Assembly (NCBI RefSeq): GCF_021729865.1
Contig: NZ_CP063400.1
Location: 3,968,001-4,032,000 of the forward strand
DNA: 64,000 bases
From: Hydrogenophaga sp. SL48
Lineage (GTDB): Bacteria > Pseudomonadota > Gammaproteobacteria > Burkholderiales > Burkholderiaceae_C
Direction of reading: 5' to 3'
Position 1 is the first letter of the stretch, and every line of letters begins with the position of its first letter. This document shows positions 1 to 9,320 of this stretch, piece after piece. Under the pieces are notes generated by a model. That model ran no database searches, had not been told where the DNA came from, and was given only the letters and a program-made list of their open reading frames with translations. Position numbers and translations under genes: made by a program.

Positions 1-708
1 GCCTTCCAGGCCCTCAAGGGCGTGGACCTGGACATCCAGCAGGGCGATTTCGTGGCCATCATGGGCCCCAGCGGCTCGGGCAAGTCCACCGCGATGAACA
101 CGCTGGGCTGCCTGGACGTGCCCACCACGGGCGACTACCTGTTCCGTGGCGTGCACGTGGAAGCGCTCTCGCGCGACGAACGTGCGCGCCTGCGGCGGCG
201 CTTCTTCGGCTTCGTGTTCCAGGGCTTCCATTTGCTCGCGCGAACCTCGGCGCAGGAGAACGTAGAGCTGCCGCTGGTCTACCGCGGCGAGCCCGCGGCC
301 TCGCGCCACAGCCTGGCCCAGCGCGCGCTGGAAAAGGTCGGTCTCAAGGGCTGGGAACACCACACGCCCGGCGAACTCTCGGGCGGGCAGCAGCAGCGCG
401 TGGCCATCGCGCGCGCCATCGTCACAGAGCCGCAGGTGCTGTTGGCCGACGAGCCCACGGGCAACCTCGACACGCACCGCAGCCAGGAAATCATGGAACT
501 GCTCTGGCGCCTGAACGCCGAACAGGGCATCACCGTGCTCATGGTCACGCACGAACCCGACATGGCCGCCTACGCCAAGCGCATCGTGCGTTTCGTGGAC
601 GGGGTGGTGGCGAGCGACGAGCGCAACCCGCACCCGGTGGCGCTGCAGGCCGGACCTGCCCACGCCACCGCCAGCGACTTCAGCGGGGAGGTGGGTCATG
701 TGGCTTAA
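1..708 (+). CDS. MacB-type ABC transporter ATP-binding protein, 5'-truncated by window edge
   Basis: ATPase subunit of a MacB/LolD-type exporter that would energise the FtsX-like permease encoded next. The reading frame is open from base 1 (AFQALKGVDL before the first GTG at 22), so the true start lies outside the window. Seen: Walker A GPSGSGKST, Q-loop region VFQGFHLL, signature LSGGQQQR, Walker B VLLADEPTGNLD, and H-loop MVTHEPD. The C-terminal 30 residues after the H-loop region are low in conservation. It overlaps the next gene by 11 bp, which implies translational coupling. In this family the ATPase and permease usually work with a periplasmic MacA-like adaptor; that gene may lie just upstream, but this cannot be seen. 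Confidence 0.93.
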   Translation, partial: AFQALKGVDLDIQQGDFVAIMGPSGSGKSTAMNTLGCLDVPTTGDYLFRGVHVEALSRDERARLRRRFFGFVFQGFHLLARTSAQENVELPLVYRGEPAASRHSLAQRALEKVGLKGWEHHTPGELSGGQQQRVAIARAIVTEPQVLLADEPTGNLDTHRSQEIMELLWRLNAEQGITVLMVTHEPDMAAYAKRIVRFVDGVVASDERNPHPVALQAGPAHATASDFSGEVGHVA

Positions 709-1906
709 CACCCTGCTGCTCGCGCTCCGCTCGATCCGCCGCAACCTGCTGCGCTCCTTCCTCACCATCCTGGGCATCGTGATCGGCGTGAGCGCGGTGA
801 TCACCATGGTCACCGTCGGCAACGGCGCCACGCTGGCGGTGCAGAACCAGATCTCGGGCCTGGGCACCAACCTGCTGCAGATCCGCCCCGGCCAGCGCAT
901 GGGCCCCGGCGGCAGCGGTGCCAGCGCCCCGGCGTTCAAGGAAAGCGACGGCGACGTGATCGCGGCCCAGGTGGCCGGCGTCGCCGCGGTGGCGCCCGAA
1001 GCGCGCAGCGGCGTCACGCTGGTGGCCAACGGCCGCAACTGGACCAGCAGCGTCATCGGCAGCACCAACGCCTGGCTCACCACCGGCAACTGGAAGCTGG
1101 CCGACGGCCGCGAGTTCTCCGACGACGAGCTGCGCGCCGGCGGCGCGGTCTGCCTGATCGGCAGCACCGTGCAGCGCGAGCTGTTCGGCAGCACCAGCGC
1201 CACCGGCGGACAGCTGCGCGTGAAGGCCATGAGCTGCGAGGTCATCGGCACGCTGCAGTCCAAGGGCCAGGGCGCCTTCGGCAACGACCAGGACGACATG
1301 GTGCTGATGCCCATCAAGACGCTGCAGCGGCGCATCACCGGGCACACGCGGGTGAACACGCTGCTGGTCTCGATGAGCGAGGGCAGCAACGCCACCAGCG
1401 TCACCGCCAGCCTCACGCAGCTGCTGCGCGAGCGGCGCAAGCTGTCCGAGACCGACGAAGACAACTTCAACGTGCTCGACACCAAGCAGCTCGCCGAAAC
1501 GCTCTCGGGCACCACCAAGATCCTCACCATGCTGCTGGGCGCGGTGGCGGCCGTGAGCCTGCTGGTGGGCGGCATCGGCATCATGAACATCATGCTGGTG
1601 AGCGTGACCGAGCGCACCCGCGAGATCGGCCTGCGCCTGGCGATTGGCGCGCTGGAGCGCGAGGTGCTGCTGCAGTTCCTGATCGAGGCCGTGGTGCTGG
1701 CCGCGCTCGGCGGCCTGATCGGCATCGTGCTCGCCACCGGCGCCTCGATCGGCCTGTCGGCGCTGATGAACGTGCCCTACCAGTTCAACCTGAGCGTGAA
1801 CCTGCTGAGCTTCCTGTTTTCCGCGGCCATCGGCGTGCTGTTCGGTTTCTTCCCGGCGCGGCGCGCGGCGCGGCTGAACCCGATTGACGCGCTGAGGCAC
1901 GAATAG
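698..1906 (+). CDS. MacB/FtsX-type ABC transporter permease
   Basis: Inner-membrane permease of 402 residues with the MacB layout. One N-terminal TM segment (about 20-42, ending in the TILGIVIGVSAV motif) is followed by a periplasmic MacB_PCD-like domain of about 230 residues. Three C-terminal TM segments then form an FtsX domain containing GGIGIMNIMLVSVTERTREIG and ending FFPARRAARLNPIDAL. These two motifs are diagnostic for the MacB/YknZ branch. It pairs with the overlapping ATPase upstream. Family members export macrolides, peptides or toxins, or move lipoproteins; the substrate here is unknown. A dispersed repeat begins two bases after the stop codon. Confidence 0.93.
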   Translation: MWLNTLLLALRSIRRNLLRSFLTILGIVIGVSAVITMVTVGNGATLAVQNQISGLGTNLLQIRPGQRMGPGGSGASAPAFKESDGDVIAAQVAGVAAVAPEARSGVTLVANGRNWTSSVIGSTNAWLTTGNWKLADGREFSDDELRAGGAVCLIGSTVQRELFGSTSATGGQLRVKAMSCEVIGTLQSKGQGAFGNDQDDMVLMPIKTLQRRITGHTRVNTLLVSMSEGSNATSVTASLTQLLRERRKLSETDEDNFNVLDTKQLAETLSGTTKILTMLLGAVAAVSLLVGGIGIMNIMLVSVTERTREIGLRLAIGALEREVLLQFLIEAVVLAALGGLIGIVLATGASIGLSALMNVPYQFNLSVNLLSFLFSAAIGVLFGFFPARRAARLNPIDALRHE

Positions 1907-1907
1907 G

Positions 1908-1992
1908 CCCACCCCCGCGCCGCCTGCGGCGTCACCCCCTCAAGGGGGCGGCACTGGCGGCCCGGCAAAGCCGGTTCCGCGGTGCCCTGGGC
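1908..1992. repeat. Dispersed 3'-end repeat, copy 1
   Basis: Copy of the window-wide repeat family: CACCCCCGCGCCGC end, small GCCGCC/GGCG hairpin, CCCCCTCAAGGGGG hairpin, and CCGGCAAAGCCGG hairpin. The C-rich end directly follows the stop of the MacB permease. It faces copy 2 as an inverted pair. Confidence 0.85.
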
Positions 1993-2029
1993 CCGACTCC
2001 CCCTCCGGCGTGAAGTACCTTGTTCGAGG

Positions 2030-2106
2030 ATGCGGTGGAACCGGCTTTGCCGGGCCACTCGCATCGCCCCCTTGAGGGGGTGACGCCGCAGGCGGCGCGG
2101 GGGTGT
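2030..2106. repeat. Dispersed 3'-end repeat, copy 2 (inverted relative to copy 1)
   Basis: Same repeat in opposite orientation. Its C-rich end (read on the minus strand) abuts the TAG stop of the small membrane protein gene at 2107. Copies 1 and 2 therefore sit between two convergent genes, each attached to its own gene's stop codon. Confidence 0.85.
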
Positions 2107-2379
2107 CTAGATCAGGGGCCCGAAGATCCAGGCCATCAGGACCAGCCACCACACAGCCCCGGCCCAGCCGACCCAGCGCGGCGGCAACCACACCAGCAAG
2201 GGCAAGGCCGCCAGCAACACCACAGTCTGACCGACCCACACCGCGTCGGAGCCAAACACGGTCACGACGCCCTGGTAGCGCGTGGAGCTGGTGTGCACCT
2301 CGGTGACGATGGCGAGGGTGCCCGCTGCGGCCAGCACCAGCGCGATGGCGGTGAACAGCAGCTTGGCCGAGGTCTTCAT
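2107..2379 (-). CDS. Small two- to three-TM membrane protein, unknown function
   Basis: Predicted 90-residue protein beginning MKTSAKLLFTAIALVLAAAG. It has an N-terminal hydrophobic helix (6-25), a short polar loop (27-38) and two further hydrophobic segments (about 40-63 and 70-90), with a Trp-rich C-terminus (GAVWWLVLMAWIFGPLI). No family is recognised. The start was chosen because it gives a clean N-terminal TM helix and lies 23 bp after the purT stop, suggesting cotranscription with purT. The frame stays open upstream across purT, but that part is the antisense-like shadow of purT and was discarded. Confidence 0.6.
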   Translation of the reverse strand: MKTSAKLLFTAIALVLAAAGTLAIVTEVHTSSTRYQGVVTVFGSDAVWVGQTVVLLAALPLLVWLPPRWVGWAGAVWWLVLMAWIFGPLI

Positions 2380-2402
2380 GCCGGCCCGCAGGTCTTGACC
2401 TC

Positions 2403-3629
2403 TCAGGCCGTGCGCGGCTTGACTTTGGAGGCCGCCAGCTTGGCCTGCGTGCGCGCGACCTCGACGTCCGCATCGTGCACCAGCGCCACGCCCATGCGGC
2501 GTTTCACGAAACTCTCGGGCTTGCCAAACAGGCGGATCTCGCTGTTCGGTACGCGCATCGCTTCGTCCACGCCGTCGAACACGATGCCTTTCGCTTCCAC
2601 GCCACCGTAGATCACAGCGCTGGCGCCGGGGCTCTTGAGCGCGGTGCTGACCGGCAGACCGAGGATGGCGCGGGCGTGCAGCTCGAACTCGTTCTGCCAC
2701 TGCGTGATCATGGTGACCATGCCGGTGTCGTGCGGGCGCGGGCTCACCTCGCTGAACCAGACCTGGTCGCCCTTGACGAACAGCTCCACACCGAACAGGC
2801 CGAGACCCGAGGGCTGGCCGTCGTGGCCCATGCCGAGATCGTCCGTCACCGCCTTGGCGATGCGGCGCGACTCGGCCAGCGCGGTCGATGTCATGGGGTG
2901 CGGCTGCCAGCTCTCCACGTAGTCGCCACTCACCTGCACGTGGCCGATGGGGTCACAGAAGTGCGTTTGAATCTGGCCGTCGGCACCGCGCGCGCGCACG
3001 GTGAGCTGCGTGATTTCGTAGTCGAAGTCGATGAAGCCTTCGACGATGATGCGGCCCGGGCCGACGCGGCCGCCCGACATCGCGTAGTCCCACGCGGTTT
3101 TCACATCGGCCGGGCCGTCGATCTTGCTCTGGCCTTTGCCCGAGCTGCTCATCACCGGCTTGACGATGCAGGGGTAGCCAATGCCACCTTCGATCGCGGC
3201 CTGCAGCTCTTCGAGCGAGTCGCAGAACTGGTAGGGGCTGGTCGGCAGGCCCAGCGTTTCGGCGGCCAGGCGGCGGATGCCCTCGCGGTCCATGGTCAGG
3301 CGGGCGGCGCGCGCGGTCGGGATCACGCGCACCACGCCGGCGGCCTCCAGTTCCTGCAACACGGGCGTGGCGATCGCCTCGATCTCGGGCACCACCAGCT
3401 GCGGTCGCTCGGCCTCGATCAGCGCTTTCAGCTGAAGCGCGTCGCGCATGGTGATGGTGCGCGCGTGGTGCGCCACCTGCTGGCCCGGCGCGTTCTCGTA
3501 GCGGTCCACCGCGATGGTCTCCACGCCCAGGCGCTGCAGGGCGATCAGCACCTCCTTGCCCAGCTCGCCGGAGCCGAGCAGCATCACGCGGGTGGCCGAA
3601 GGAGACAGCGGGGTGCCGATCATGGTCAT
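2403..3629 (-). CDS. purT: Formate-dependent phosphoribosylglycinamide formyltransferase (GAR transformylase 2)
   Basis: Catalyses the third step of purine synthesis using formate and ATP instead of 10-formyl-tetrahydrofolate: 5-phosphoribosylglycinamide to its formyl derivative, in the cytosol. The 408 residues are about full length. Visible: N-terminal preATP-grasp motif [13 protein letters not shown], the ATP-grasp segment [17 protein letters not shown], and the metal-site region [24 protein letters not shown], all typical of PurT and distinguishing it from PurK. Two in-frame ATGs are possible (3629 and 3623); an AAGG lies six bases before the first. Followed by a small membrane protein gene. 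Confidence 0.97.
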   Translation of the reverse strand: MTMIGTPLSPSATRVMLLGSGELGKEVLIALQRLGVETIAVDRYENAPGQQVAHHARTITMRDALQLKALIEAERPQLVVPEIEAIATPVLQELEAAGVVRVIPTARAARLTMDREGIRRLAAETLGLPTSPYQFCDSLEELQAAIEGGIGYPCIVKPVMSSSGKGQSKIDGPADVKTAWDYAMSGGRVGPGRIIVEGFIDFDYEITQLTVRARGADGQIQTHFCDPIGHVQVSGDYVESWQPHPMTSTALAESRRIAKAVTDDLGMGHDGQPSGLGLFGVELFVKGDQVWFSEVSPRPHDTGMVTMITQWQNEFELHARAILGLPVSTALKSPGASAVIYGGVEAKGIVFDGVDEAMRVPNSEIRLFGKPESFVKRRMGVALVHDADVEVARTQAKLAASKVKPRTA

Positions 3630-3651
3630 GGAAAACCTTGAAAAAAGGGGT

Positions 3652-4518
3652 TCAGGGAATCATCCGGCCCATGGCCTCGCCCATGCGCACATCGCGCTCG
3701 GGCGTCCACGTCGGGTTGAAGTCAATCGTGTTTTTGGGCCAGAGCAGCACCACGGTGGAGCCCAGCAGGAAACAGCCCATTTCTTCACCGCGGCCGAGCA
3801 TGCAGGGCTCGTCGTCGTAGGTCCACTCGCGCACGGCCTTCGTGCGCGGCGGGTTCACCACGCCGTGCCACACGGTGGCCATGCTGCCGACGATGGTGGC
3901 GCCCACCAGCACCTGCACGAAGGGACGGGTTTCGCCTTGGTCACCGTGCGGCACGTCGAACACGCAGACCACGCGCTCGTTGCGCGCAAACAGGCCAGGC
4001 ACGCCACGCGCCGTGGTCGGATTGACTGAAAACAGCTCGCCGGGCACGTAGATCATGCGGCGCAGGCGCGCGGCGGCGGGCATGTGGATGCGGTGGTAGT
4101 CCTTGGGGCTGAGGTAGATCGTGGCGAAATTGCCGTCCTGGAACTGCGCCGCCAACCGGGCATCGCCGCCCACCAGGGCGCGCGTGCTGTAGCTGTGGCC
4201 CTTGGCCTGGAAGATCTGGTCCTTCTTGATGGCACCGAGCTGGCTGATGGCACCGTCCACCGGGCAGACCCACCCGCTGGGGGCCAGAGGCCGCACCCCG
4301 GCCTTGAGCGGCCGGGTGAAGAACTCGTTGAAGGTCGCGTAGCCCTTGGGATCGGGGTTGGCCGCATCGGCCATGTTCACGCCATAGCGGCGGATGAACC
4401 AGGGGATCACGTTGTGGACCCACCAGGTGGCGCGCGAGTGGGCACACCAGCCCGCGAACACGTTGATGGCGCGCTTGGGCAGCAGGTATTGCAGGGCAAC
4501 AGCGGGAGGAACAGACAC
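3652..4518 (-). CDS. psd: Phosphatidylserine decarboxylase proenzyme
   Basis: Converts phosphatidylserine to phosphatidylethanolamine at the inner membrane. The 288-residue product carries the GST self-cleavage motif ([10 protein letters not shown], near residue 250) that generates the pyruvoyl cofactor. It also has conserved [10 protein letters not shown] and the histidine-rich [12 protein letters not shown] motif. No ATG exists near the N-terminus; a GTG at 4518 gives [18 protein letters not shown], matching the family's usual beginning. The open frame upstream to 4650 has atypical composition and overlaps the divergent gene's promoter, so it was not used. The stop is 22 bp before purT, same strand, so the two may be cotranscribed. 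Confidence 0.95.
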   Translation of the reverse strand: MSVPPAVALQYLLPKRAINVFAGWCAHSRATWWVHNVIPWFIRRYGVNMADAANPDPKGYATFNEFFTRPLKAGVRPLAPSGWVCPVDGAISQLGAIKKDQIFQAKGHSYSTRALVGGDARLAAQFQDGNFATIYLSPKDYHRIHMPAAARLRRMIYVPGELFSVNPTTARGVPGLFARNERVVCVFDVPHGDQGETRPFVQVLVGATIVGSMATVWHGVVNPPRTKAVREWTYDDEPCMLGRGEEMGCFLLGSTVVLLWPKNTIDFNPTWTPERDVRMGEAMGRMIP

Positions 4519-4619
4519 TTCGAAGCGCGCACAAGGCGGCAAAAAGACCGGCCGGTCGGGTGGCGCCCATTGTAGGGCGCGCGCCCTCAGCGCCCGAGGG
4601 GCGGCGGGGCGCGGGCACA

Positions 4620-5564
4620 ATGCCGGCCATGCCCTCACCGCTCTTTGCATGCCAGCACCTCGTCAAGCGTTTTGGCGGGCACACCGTCGTCAACGACCTG
4701 TGTTTTGCCATCGACCCGGGCGAGTGCCTGGGCGTGATCGGACCCAACGGCGCGGGCAAGACCACCACCATCCGCATGTGCCTGGGCCTGACCGCGCCCG
4801 ACGAAGGCCGAGTGAGCGCCTTCGGTCTCGACATGCCGCGCGATGCGCTCGCGATCAAGGCCCGGCTGGGTGTGGTGAGCCAGATGGACACGCTGGACCC
4901 CGACTTCAGTTGCGCCGAAAACCTGCTGGTCTATGGCCGCTACTTCGGCATGAGAGACCGCGACATCCGCGCCCGCATCCCGCAGCTGCTGGAGTTCGCC
5001 GCGCTGACCCACAAGGCCGACGCCAAACCGGGCGAACTCTCTGGCGGCATGAAGCGGCGGCTGTCGCTGGCGCGAGCACTGGTCAACGACCCGCAGCTCC
5101 TGCTGCTCGACGAACCCACCACCGGCCTGGACCCGCAGGCCCGCCACCTGATGTGGGAGCGCCTGCAGATGCTGCTGCAGCAAGGCAAGAGCATCCTGCT
5201 GACCACGCACTTCATGGACGAGGCCGAGCGCCTGTGTTCGCGCCTGCTGGTGCTGGACCACGGCCGCAAGATCGCCGAAGGCCGCCCGCGTGAACTGATC
5301 GCACAGCACCTGGAGCCCGATGTGGTGGAGGTCTACGGCAACGGCGCGACCGCGCTGGCGCAGGCGGACGCACACGCCGGCTTGCGGGCGATGGCCGCGC
5401 GCGTGGAGGTGAGCGGCGAAACCGTGTTTTTCTACACAGCCCAGGCTCAGCCACTGCTGGCGGCGTTGGGCGCACACCACGAACTGCGCACCCTGCACCG
5501 GCCCGCGAACCTGGAAGACCTGTTTTTGAAGCTCACCGGACGCCAGATCCGGGAAGAAGGATGA
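4620..5564 (+). CDS. ABC-2 transporter ATP-binding protein, NodI-like
   Basis: ATPase of an ABC-2 exporter. Seen: Walker A GPNGAGKTTT, signature LSGGMKRRLSLARAL, Walker B LLLLDEPTTGLDPQ, H-loop LLTTHFMDEAERL, and the NodI-branch segment VVSQMDTLDPDFSCAENLLVYGRYFGM. The C-terminal extension ends NLEDLFLKLTGR. Two starts are possible, 4620 (MPAMPSPLF) and 4629 (MPSPLF); both lack a strong ribosome binding site. It overlaps the permease gene by ATGA. From family knowledge, rhizobial NodI/NodJ export Nod factors and are thought to descend from Burkholderiales ABC-2 pairs of this type. The cargo here is unknown and no nodulation genes are present. Confidence 0.93.
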   Translation: MPAMPSPLFACQHLVKRFGGHTVVNDLCFAIDPGECLGVIGPNGAGKTTTIRMCLGLTAPDEGRVSAFGLDMPRDALAIKARLGVVSQMDTLDPDFSCAENLLVYGRYFGMRDRDIRARIPQLLEFAALTHKADAKPGELSGGMKRRLSLARALVNDPQLLLLDEPTTGLDPQARHLMWERLQMLLQQGKSILLTTHFMDEAERLCSRLLVLDHGRKIAEGRPRELIAQHLEPDVVEVYGNGATALAQADAHAGLRAMAARVEVSGETVFFYTAQAQPLLAALGAHHELRTLHRPANLEDLFLKLTGRQIREEG

Positions 5565-6379
5565 ACACGATGACCTCCTCCCACTGGGCGTTACCCCGGC
5601 TGTCCCTGCGCTGGTGGCCCGTGTTCCAGCGCAACTTCCTGGTCTGGAAAAAACTCGCCGTGCCCAGCCTGGTCGGCAACATCGCCGAACCGCTGATGTG
5701 GCTGGTGGCGTTCGGTTACGGCATGGGCGCACTGGTGGGACAGGTGAACGTCGCCACACCCGAAGGCAGCACGGCCGTGCCCTACATCCTGTTCCTGGCC
5801 AGCGGCAGCATCTGCATGAGCGCGATGAACGCGGCGAGCTTCGAGGCGCTGTACTCGGCGTTCTCGCGCATGCACGTGCAGAAAACCTGGGACGGCATCC
5901 TGAACGCGCCGGTGCGGCTGGACGACGTGGTGCTGGCCGAAATGTTGTGGGCCGCCTTCAAGGCGCTGTTCACCGTGGTGGCGATCATGGGCGTGATGCT
6001 CGCCCTGGGCATCAGCCACAGCCCCAAGCTGCTGCTGGCCCTGCCGGTGCTGCTGTTCGCCGGCATCACCTTCTCGTGCATCGCGCTGGTGTTCAACGCG
6101 CTGGCGCAGGGTTACGACTTCTTCACCTACTACTTCACGCTCTTCCTGACCCCGATGATGTTCCTCTCCGGGGTCTTCTTCCCGCGTGAACAGCTGCCGG
6201 CGGTGGTGCGCGTGATCTCGGACTGGCTGCCCCTCACCAACGCGGTGGCCCTCGTTCGACCCCTGTTCATGGACCAGTGGCCCGAGAGGCCTTGGTTGCA
6301 CCTGGCGGTGCTGGCGGTCTATGCGGTGGCGGCCTTCTGGCTGGCACTGGCACTCACGAGGAAGCGCTTCGCCAAATAG
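5561..6379 (+). CDS. ABC-2 type permease, NodJ-like
   Basis: Integral membrane partner of the preceding ATPase, 272 residues with six hydrophobic segments. It carries ABC-2 membrane domain features such as SLVGNIAEPLMWLVAFGYGMG near the first TM and the FLTPMMFLSGVFFPREQLP motif in the C-terminal half, which is characteristic of NodJ/DrrB-type permeases. The ATG overlaps the ATPase stop (ATGA), so the two subunits are coupled. A dispersed repeat copy follows, but it belongs to the opposite-strand gene beyond it. Confidence 0.93.
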   Translation: MNTMTSSHWALPRLSLRWWPVFQRNFLVWKKLAVPSLVGNIAEPLMWLVAFGYGMGALVGQVNVATPEGSTAVPYILFLASGSICMSAMNAASFEALYSAFSRMHVQKTWDGILNAPVRLDDVVLAEMLWAAFKALFTVVAIMGVMLALGISHSPKLLLALPVLLFAGITFSCIALVFNALAQGYDFFTYYFTLFLTPMMFLSGVFFPREQLPAVVRVISDWLPLTNAVALVRPLFMDQWPERPWLHLAVLAVYAVAAFWLALALTRKRFAK

Positions 6380-6422
6380 AAACAATACAAATCAACCTCA
6401 CCGGAGCACGTGTCCCAGCCGT

Positions 6423-6498
6423 GAACGCGGCGGAGCTGGCTCTGCCAGGCCGCTCGCGTTGCCCCCTTGAGGGGGTCGCGCGCAGCGCGGCGGGGGTG
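6423..6498. repeat. Dispersed 3'-end repeat, copy 3
   Basis: Contains CGGAGCTGGCTCTGCCAGG (a variant of the CCGG-AAA-CCGG hairpin), CCCCCTTGAGGGGG and GCGCGCAGCGCGGCGGGGGTG. The G-rich end abuts the minus-strand stop codon at 6504. Confidence 0.8.
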
Positions 6499-6503
6499 TG
6501 TCC

Positions 6504-6770
6504 TCAGTGCACTGCGTGCAACGCAGGCTGCGCGTCCACCCAGCTCTCGATGCCGCTGTCCATGAATTCTTCGTTGTCGATCACGGCGTCGAACTGGGTC
6601 AGCAACACGCGGTCCAGACCATGGGTCTTGGGAATCAGGGGCTTGTCCAGAGGGCGGCAGATGCGGTGGCGCAGGCCACGCAGGTTCATGCTGCCTTCCA
6701 TGGCGCTGATCACGGCTTCCGGATCAAGCATGAGGACGAAGGGGTTGAGGCGGCTGTGGATCGAGTTCAT
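6504..6770 (-). CDS. Small conserved-looking hypothetical protein
   Basis: Predicted 88-residue soluble protein, MNSIHSRLNPFVLMLDPEAV onward, with no signal peptide, TM segment or recognised domain. The ATG at 6770 is preceded on the minus strand by AGGA eight bases upstream. Sequences resembling a sigma70 promoter lie 50-90 bp upstream (TTGACA around 6814-6819), which argues for a real gene. The C-terminus is acidic. The frame continues upstream to 6869 without another convincing start. Function unknown. Confidence 0.6.
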   Translation of the reverse strand: MNSIHSRLNPFVLMLDPEAVISAMEGSMNLRGLRHRICRPLDKPLIPKTHGLDRVLLTQFDAVIDNEEFMDSGIESWVDAQPALHAVH

Positions 6771-6909
6771 GGCGGTGTCCTGGAGAAAAGCGGGGTGAAA
6801 ACAACTTGTTTGTCGATGTGTCAAACTGTATTCATCCTGTTTCAAGACGTTAAGTCGGCGCACCCCCATTCAGCGTGTAGGAAGTTGCCTGACAAGACCT
6901 GAGAAGGCC

Positions 6910-6955
6910 GGAAAACACCCTGCTGTTTTCCCCCGTTCCTGCGCCGGCAGGAACG
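6910..6955 (-). terminator. Two adjacent perfect hairpins downstream of ybdK
   Basis: GGAAAACA/TGTTTTCC (6910-6917 with 6924-6931) and CGTTCCTGC/GCAGGAACG (6934-6942 with 6947-6955, loop GCCG). They lie 15 bp beyond the ybdK stop on the minus strand. They probably end the antiporter-ybdK transcript, although a clean U-tract is missing. Confidence 0.5.
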
Positions 6956-6970
6956 CGTCCGCCGCCCGCC

Positions 6971-8089
6971 TCAGGCCCGCAGGGCCTCGACCGCGGCCGC
7001 CACCACCCCCTGCACGCTGCCGCTCGCTCCGTAACACTTTCGAAGGAAGCTGGCGTGGTTGCCATCGCGCGCAGCAGTACGTTCGATTTCATCGAGCGCG
7101 GCCTGGGCGTTGAGGGCGTCGGCGTGTGGACCGAGCACGCGCAGGGTGGCCAGGATGTCTTCGCGGATGCTGATCTGCTCGCGGGTTTTGGGGTTGACCA
7201 TCATGCCGTCGAGGCCGAAACGGCAGGCCTGGAACCGGTTGTAGGTGTACACAAGGTAGTCGTCTTCTTCGGGCGCGGGCTCCTCGCGCTGTAACAGGTG
7301 GCGGCACAGACTCTGCAGGTAACAGGCCAGCCCGGCGGCGCGTTCCACGGTCAGCGGCGTGTCGCACACCCGCAACTCGATGGTGCCGTACTCGGGCTTG
7401 GGCCGAATGTCCCAGTAGAAGTCCTTCATGGACTTGACCACGCCCGTGCTCTCCATCTTGGTGAAGTACACGTTGGCGAACTCGTCCCAGCTCAAGGTGA
7501 ACGGCGCGCGGCCGCTCAAGGGAAAGGCGAACACCGAGTTGAGCCGCGCCGAATCGAACAGCGTGTCCACGCCCTGCGAGAACGGCGACGAGGCCGAGAG
7601 CGCAATGAAGTGCGGCACGTAGCGGTTGAGCGAGTGCAGCAGGAACAGCGCCTCGTCGGGCGAGCTGCAGCCCACGTGCACATGCTGCCCGAACACGGTG
7701 AACTGCTTGGCGAGGTAGCCGTACAGGCCCGACAGCTCCTGGAAGCGCGGCTTGGAGAAGATGCGCTGCTCGAACCAGCGCTGGAACGGGTGGGTGCCGC
7801 CACCCGCGATGGCGATGTTGAGGCGGTCGCCCGCGTGCACCAGGGTGTCGCGGATCTCGCGCAACTGGCCCAGCAGGGGGCCGTGTTCGGTCTGCACGTC
7901 GGTGGCGATCTCGATCATGCTCTGCGTCATCTCGGGCGTGACCACGCCGGGGAAGGGCTTGCGTCGCAGCAGCTCCAGCAGGTCGTTGGCGCTGCTGGAG
8001 AGGTCCATGTCGTAGGTGTTGACGAGCTGCAGCTCCAGCTCCACGCCGAGGGTGAGCGATTTCGAGGCTTTGAAGGTTTCGAGCGGCAT
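6971..8089 (-). CDS. ybdK: YbdK-family carboxylate-amine ligase (glutamate-cysteine ligase GCS2 family)
   Basis: 372 residues matching the YbdK/GCS2 family: N-terminal [22 protein letters not shown], and the [25 protein letters not shown] region containing HVHVG. The E. coli relative has weak gamma-glutamylcysteine ligase activity; the physiological substrate is not established, so this may or may not contribute to glutathione synthesis. The start ATG at 8089 lies three bases after the stop of the antiporter gene, with AGGA seven bases upstream, so both genes form one transcription unit. Confidence 0.9.
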   Translation of the reverse strand: MPLETFKASKSLTLGVELELQLVNTYDMDLSSSANDLLELLRRKPFPGVVTPEMTQSMIEIATDVQTEHGPLLGQLREIRDTLVHAGDRLNIAIAGGGTHPFQRWFEQRIFSKPRFQELSGLYGYLAKQFTVFGQHVHVGCSSPDEALFLLHSLNRYVPHFIALSASSPFSQGVDTLFDSARLNSVFAFPLSGRAPFTLSWDEFANVYFTKMESTGVVKSMKDFYWDIRPKPEYGTIELRVCDTPLTVERAAGLACYLQSLCRHLLQREEPAPEEDDYLVYTYNRFQACRFGLDGMMVNPKTREQISIREDILATLRVLGPHADALNAQAALDEIERTAARDGNHASFLRKCYGASGSVQGVVAAAVEALRA

Positions 8090-8092
8090 CGC

Positions 8093-9280
8093 TTATTCCT
8101 GTGTCACGTGCGTTTCGGCCGCGGCATTGAGGGCGCGCTGGGTCACCAGCGGTCCGAACAGTTCCTGCACCAGCATCATGAAGGCCAGCGCGGTGAGCAC
8201 CTGCTGCGCCGGCTCGAAGCCGTAGAGGCGGCTCTGTTCCAGCAGCAGGATGGCGAAGGCCGACATGGGCGTGAGCGCCAGGCCGGTGAGCAGGCCCTTG
8301 CGCTCGGTGCTGCCCGAGAGCCGCGCCGCCGCCACGTTGCACAGCACCTTGGAGGCCGTGCGCACAACAATCAGCGCCAGCCCCAGCAGCACGCCGCCGC
8401 CCACGTCGCTCCAGTCCAGCAGCGCGGCGATGTAGACGAACAGGAACAGCGTGAGCAGGTCACCCGCGGTGCCGAAGCCGCGTTGCGCGTTGGTCAGGTG
8501 CACCCGGCGTTCGCGCGCCACGATGCCGAAGGTGAGCGCGGCCAGCAGCGGCGAGAGCTTGAACCCGTAGGCCATGGTGGTGAGCAGCACCACGGCGAGC
8601 GCAAACACCAGGGTCACGTCGCGCTCCTGGATGCGCTGCGCGCGCAGCAGCGCCGGCATGGCCATGCCGAGCAGCGCGCCGACCGCGACCGAGGTCACCA
8701 GCACGTGCACGCTGCCAAACGCGGCCATCACCAGGTCGCCGGAGGTCGACAGGTGCCAGTAGCCCACCACCAGCTTGAGCGCGAGCACCGCGACCAGGCA
8801 GTTGATGGCGCAGAGGTGCAACACGCGCTCGGTCACCTGGCCCGCGCTGCGCAACTCGTTGGCCACGCGAAGGATGCCGGCGGGCGAAGCCGACACCGAC
8901 AGCGCCGCGACGATGAGCCGGGTGTCGGTGGACAACGCGAAGAACCCCGAGGCCAGGTAGACCACGCTGAAGGTCACCACCGACTCCACCAGACCGAGCG
9001 CGAGCACCCAGGGGTTGTGGCGGAACCAGCGCAGGTGGATGCGGTAGCCCAGCTCGAACAGGATGAGCGAGAGCGCCACGTTCGCGAGAAACGGCAGGCC
9101 GGGCACCGCGTCCGTCAGACCCGGCAGGTTGATCAGGCTGGCCAGCAGGCCGACCGTCACGTAGCTGCTCACACGCGGGATGCGCGCGGCCTCGTGAAGG
9201 CGTTCACCCAGGAACCAGGCCACCAGCAGCACCAGGGGCCAGGCCATGGACTGCAACAGAAAAGACACATCAGACACCAT
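8093..9280 (-). CDS. Cation:proton antiporter (CPA2-type Na+/H+ exchanger family)
   Basis: About 395 residues with 11-12 predicted TM helices and no cytoplasmic TrkA-N domain. It begins MVSDVSFLLQSMAWPLVLLV and contains VALSLILFELGYRI and LTFGIVARERRVHL typical of the monovalent cation:proton antiporter (KefB/NhaP-like) superfamily. The start was placed at 9280 because the N-terminal TM helix begins there; upstream sequence is non-membrane-like and crosses a palindrome-rich region. It probably exchanges Na+ or K+ for H+ across the inner membrane. Ion specificity cannot be read from sequence. It shares an operon with ybdK. Confidence 0.9.
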   Translation of the reverse strand: MVSDVSFLLQSMAWPLVLLVAWFLGERLHEAARIPRVSSYVTVGLLASLINLPGLTDAVPGLPFLANVALSLILFELGYRIHLRWFRHNPWVLALGLVESVVTFSVVYLASGFFALSTDTRLIVAALSVSASPAGILRVANELRSAGQVTERVLHLCAINCLVAVLALKLVVGYWHLSTSGDLVMAAFGSVHVLVTSVAVGALLGMAMPALLRAQRIQERDVTLVFALAVVLLTTMAYGFKLSPLLAALTFGIVARERRVHLTNAQRGFGTAGDLLTLFLFVYIAALLDWSDVGGGVLLGLALIVVRTASKVLCNVAAARLSGSTERKGLLTGLALTPMSAFAILLLEQSRLYGFEPAQQVLTALAFMMLVQELFGPLVTQRALNAAAETHVTQE

Positions 9281-9320
9281 GAGACAACACTTGGAAACGG
9301 GACCGCGTCCCGGAGCGACT

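Noticed and set aside
1908..2106. Inverted repeat pair as ends of an insertion sequence or MITE
   Set aside because: The 37 bp between the copies hold nothing, no target-site duplication is evident, and each copy fits the 3'-end rule of its own neighbouring gene.
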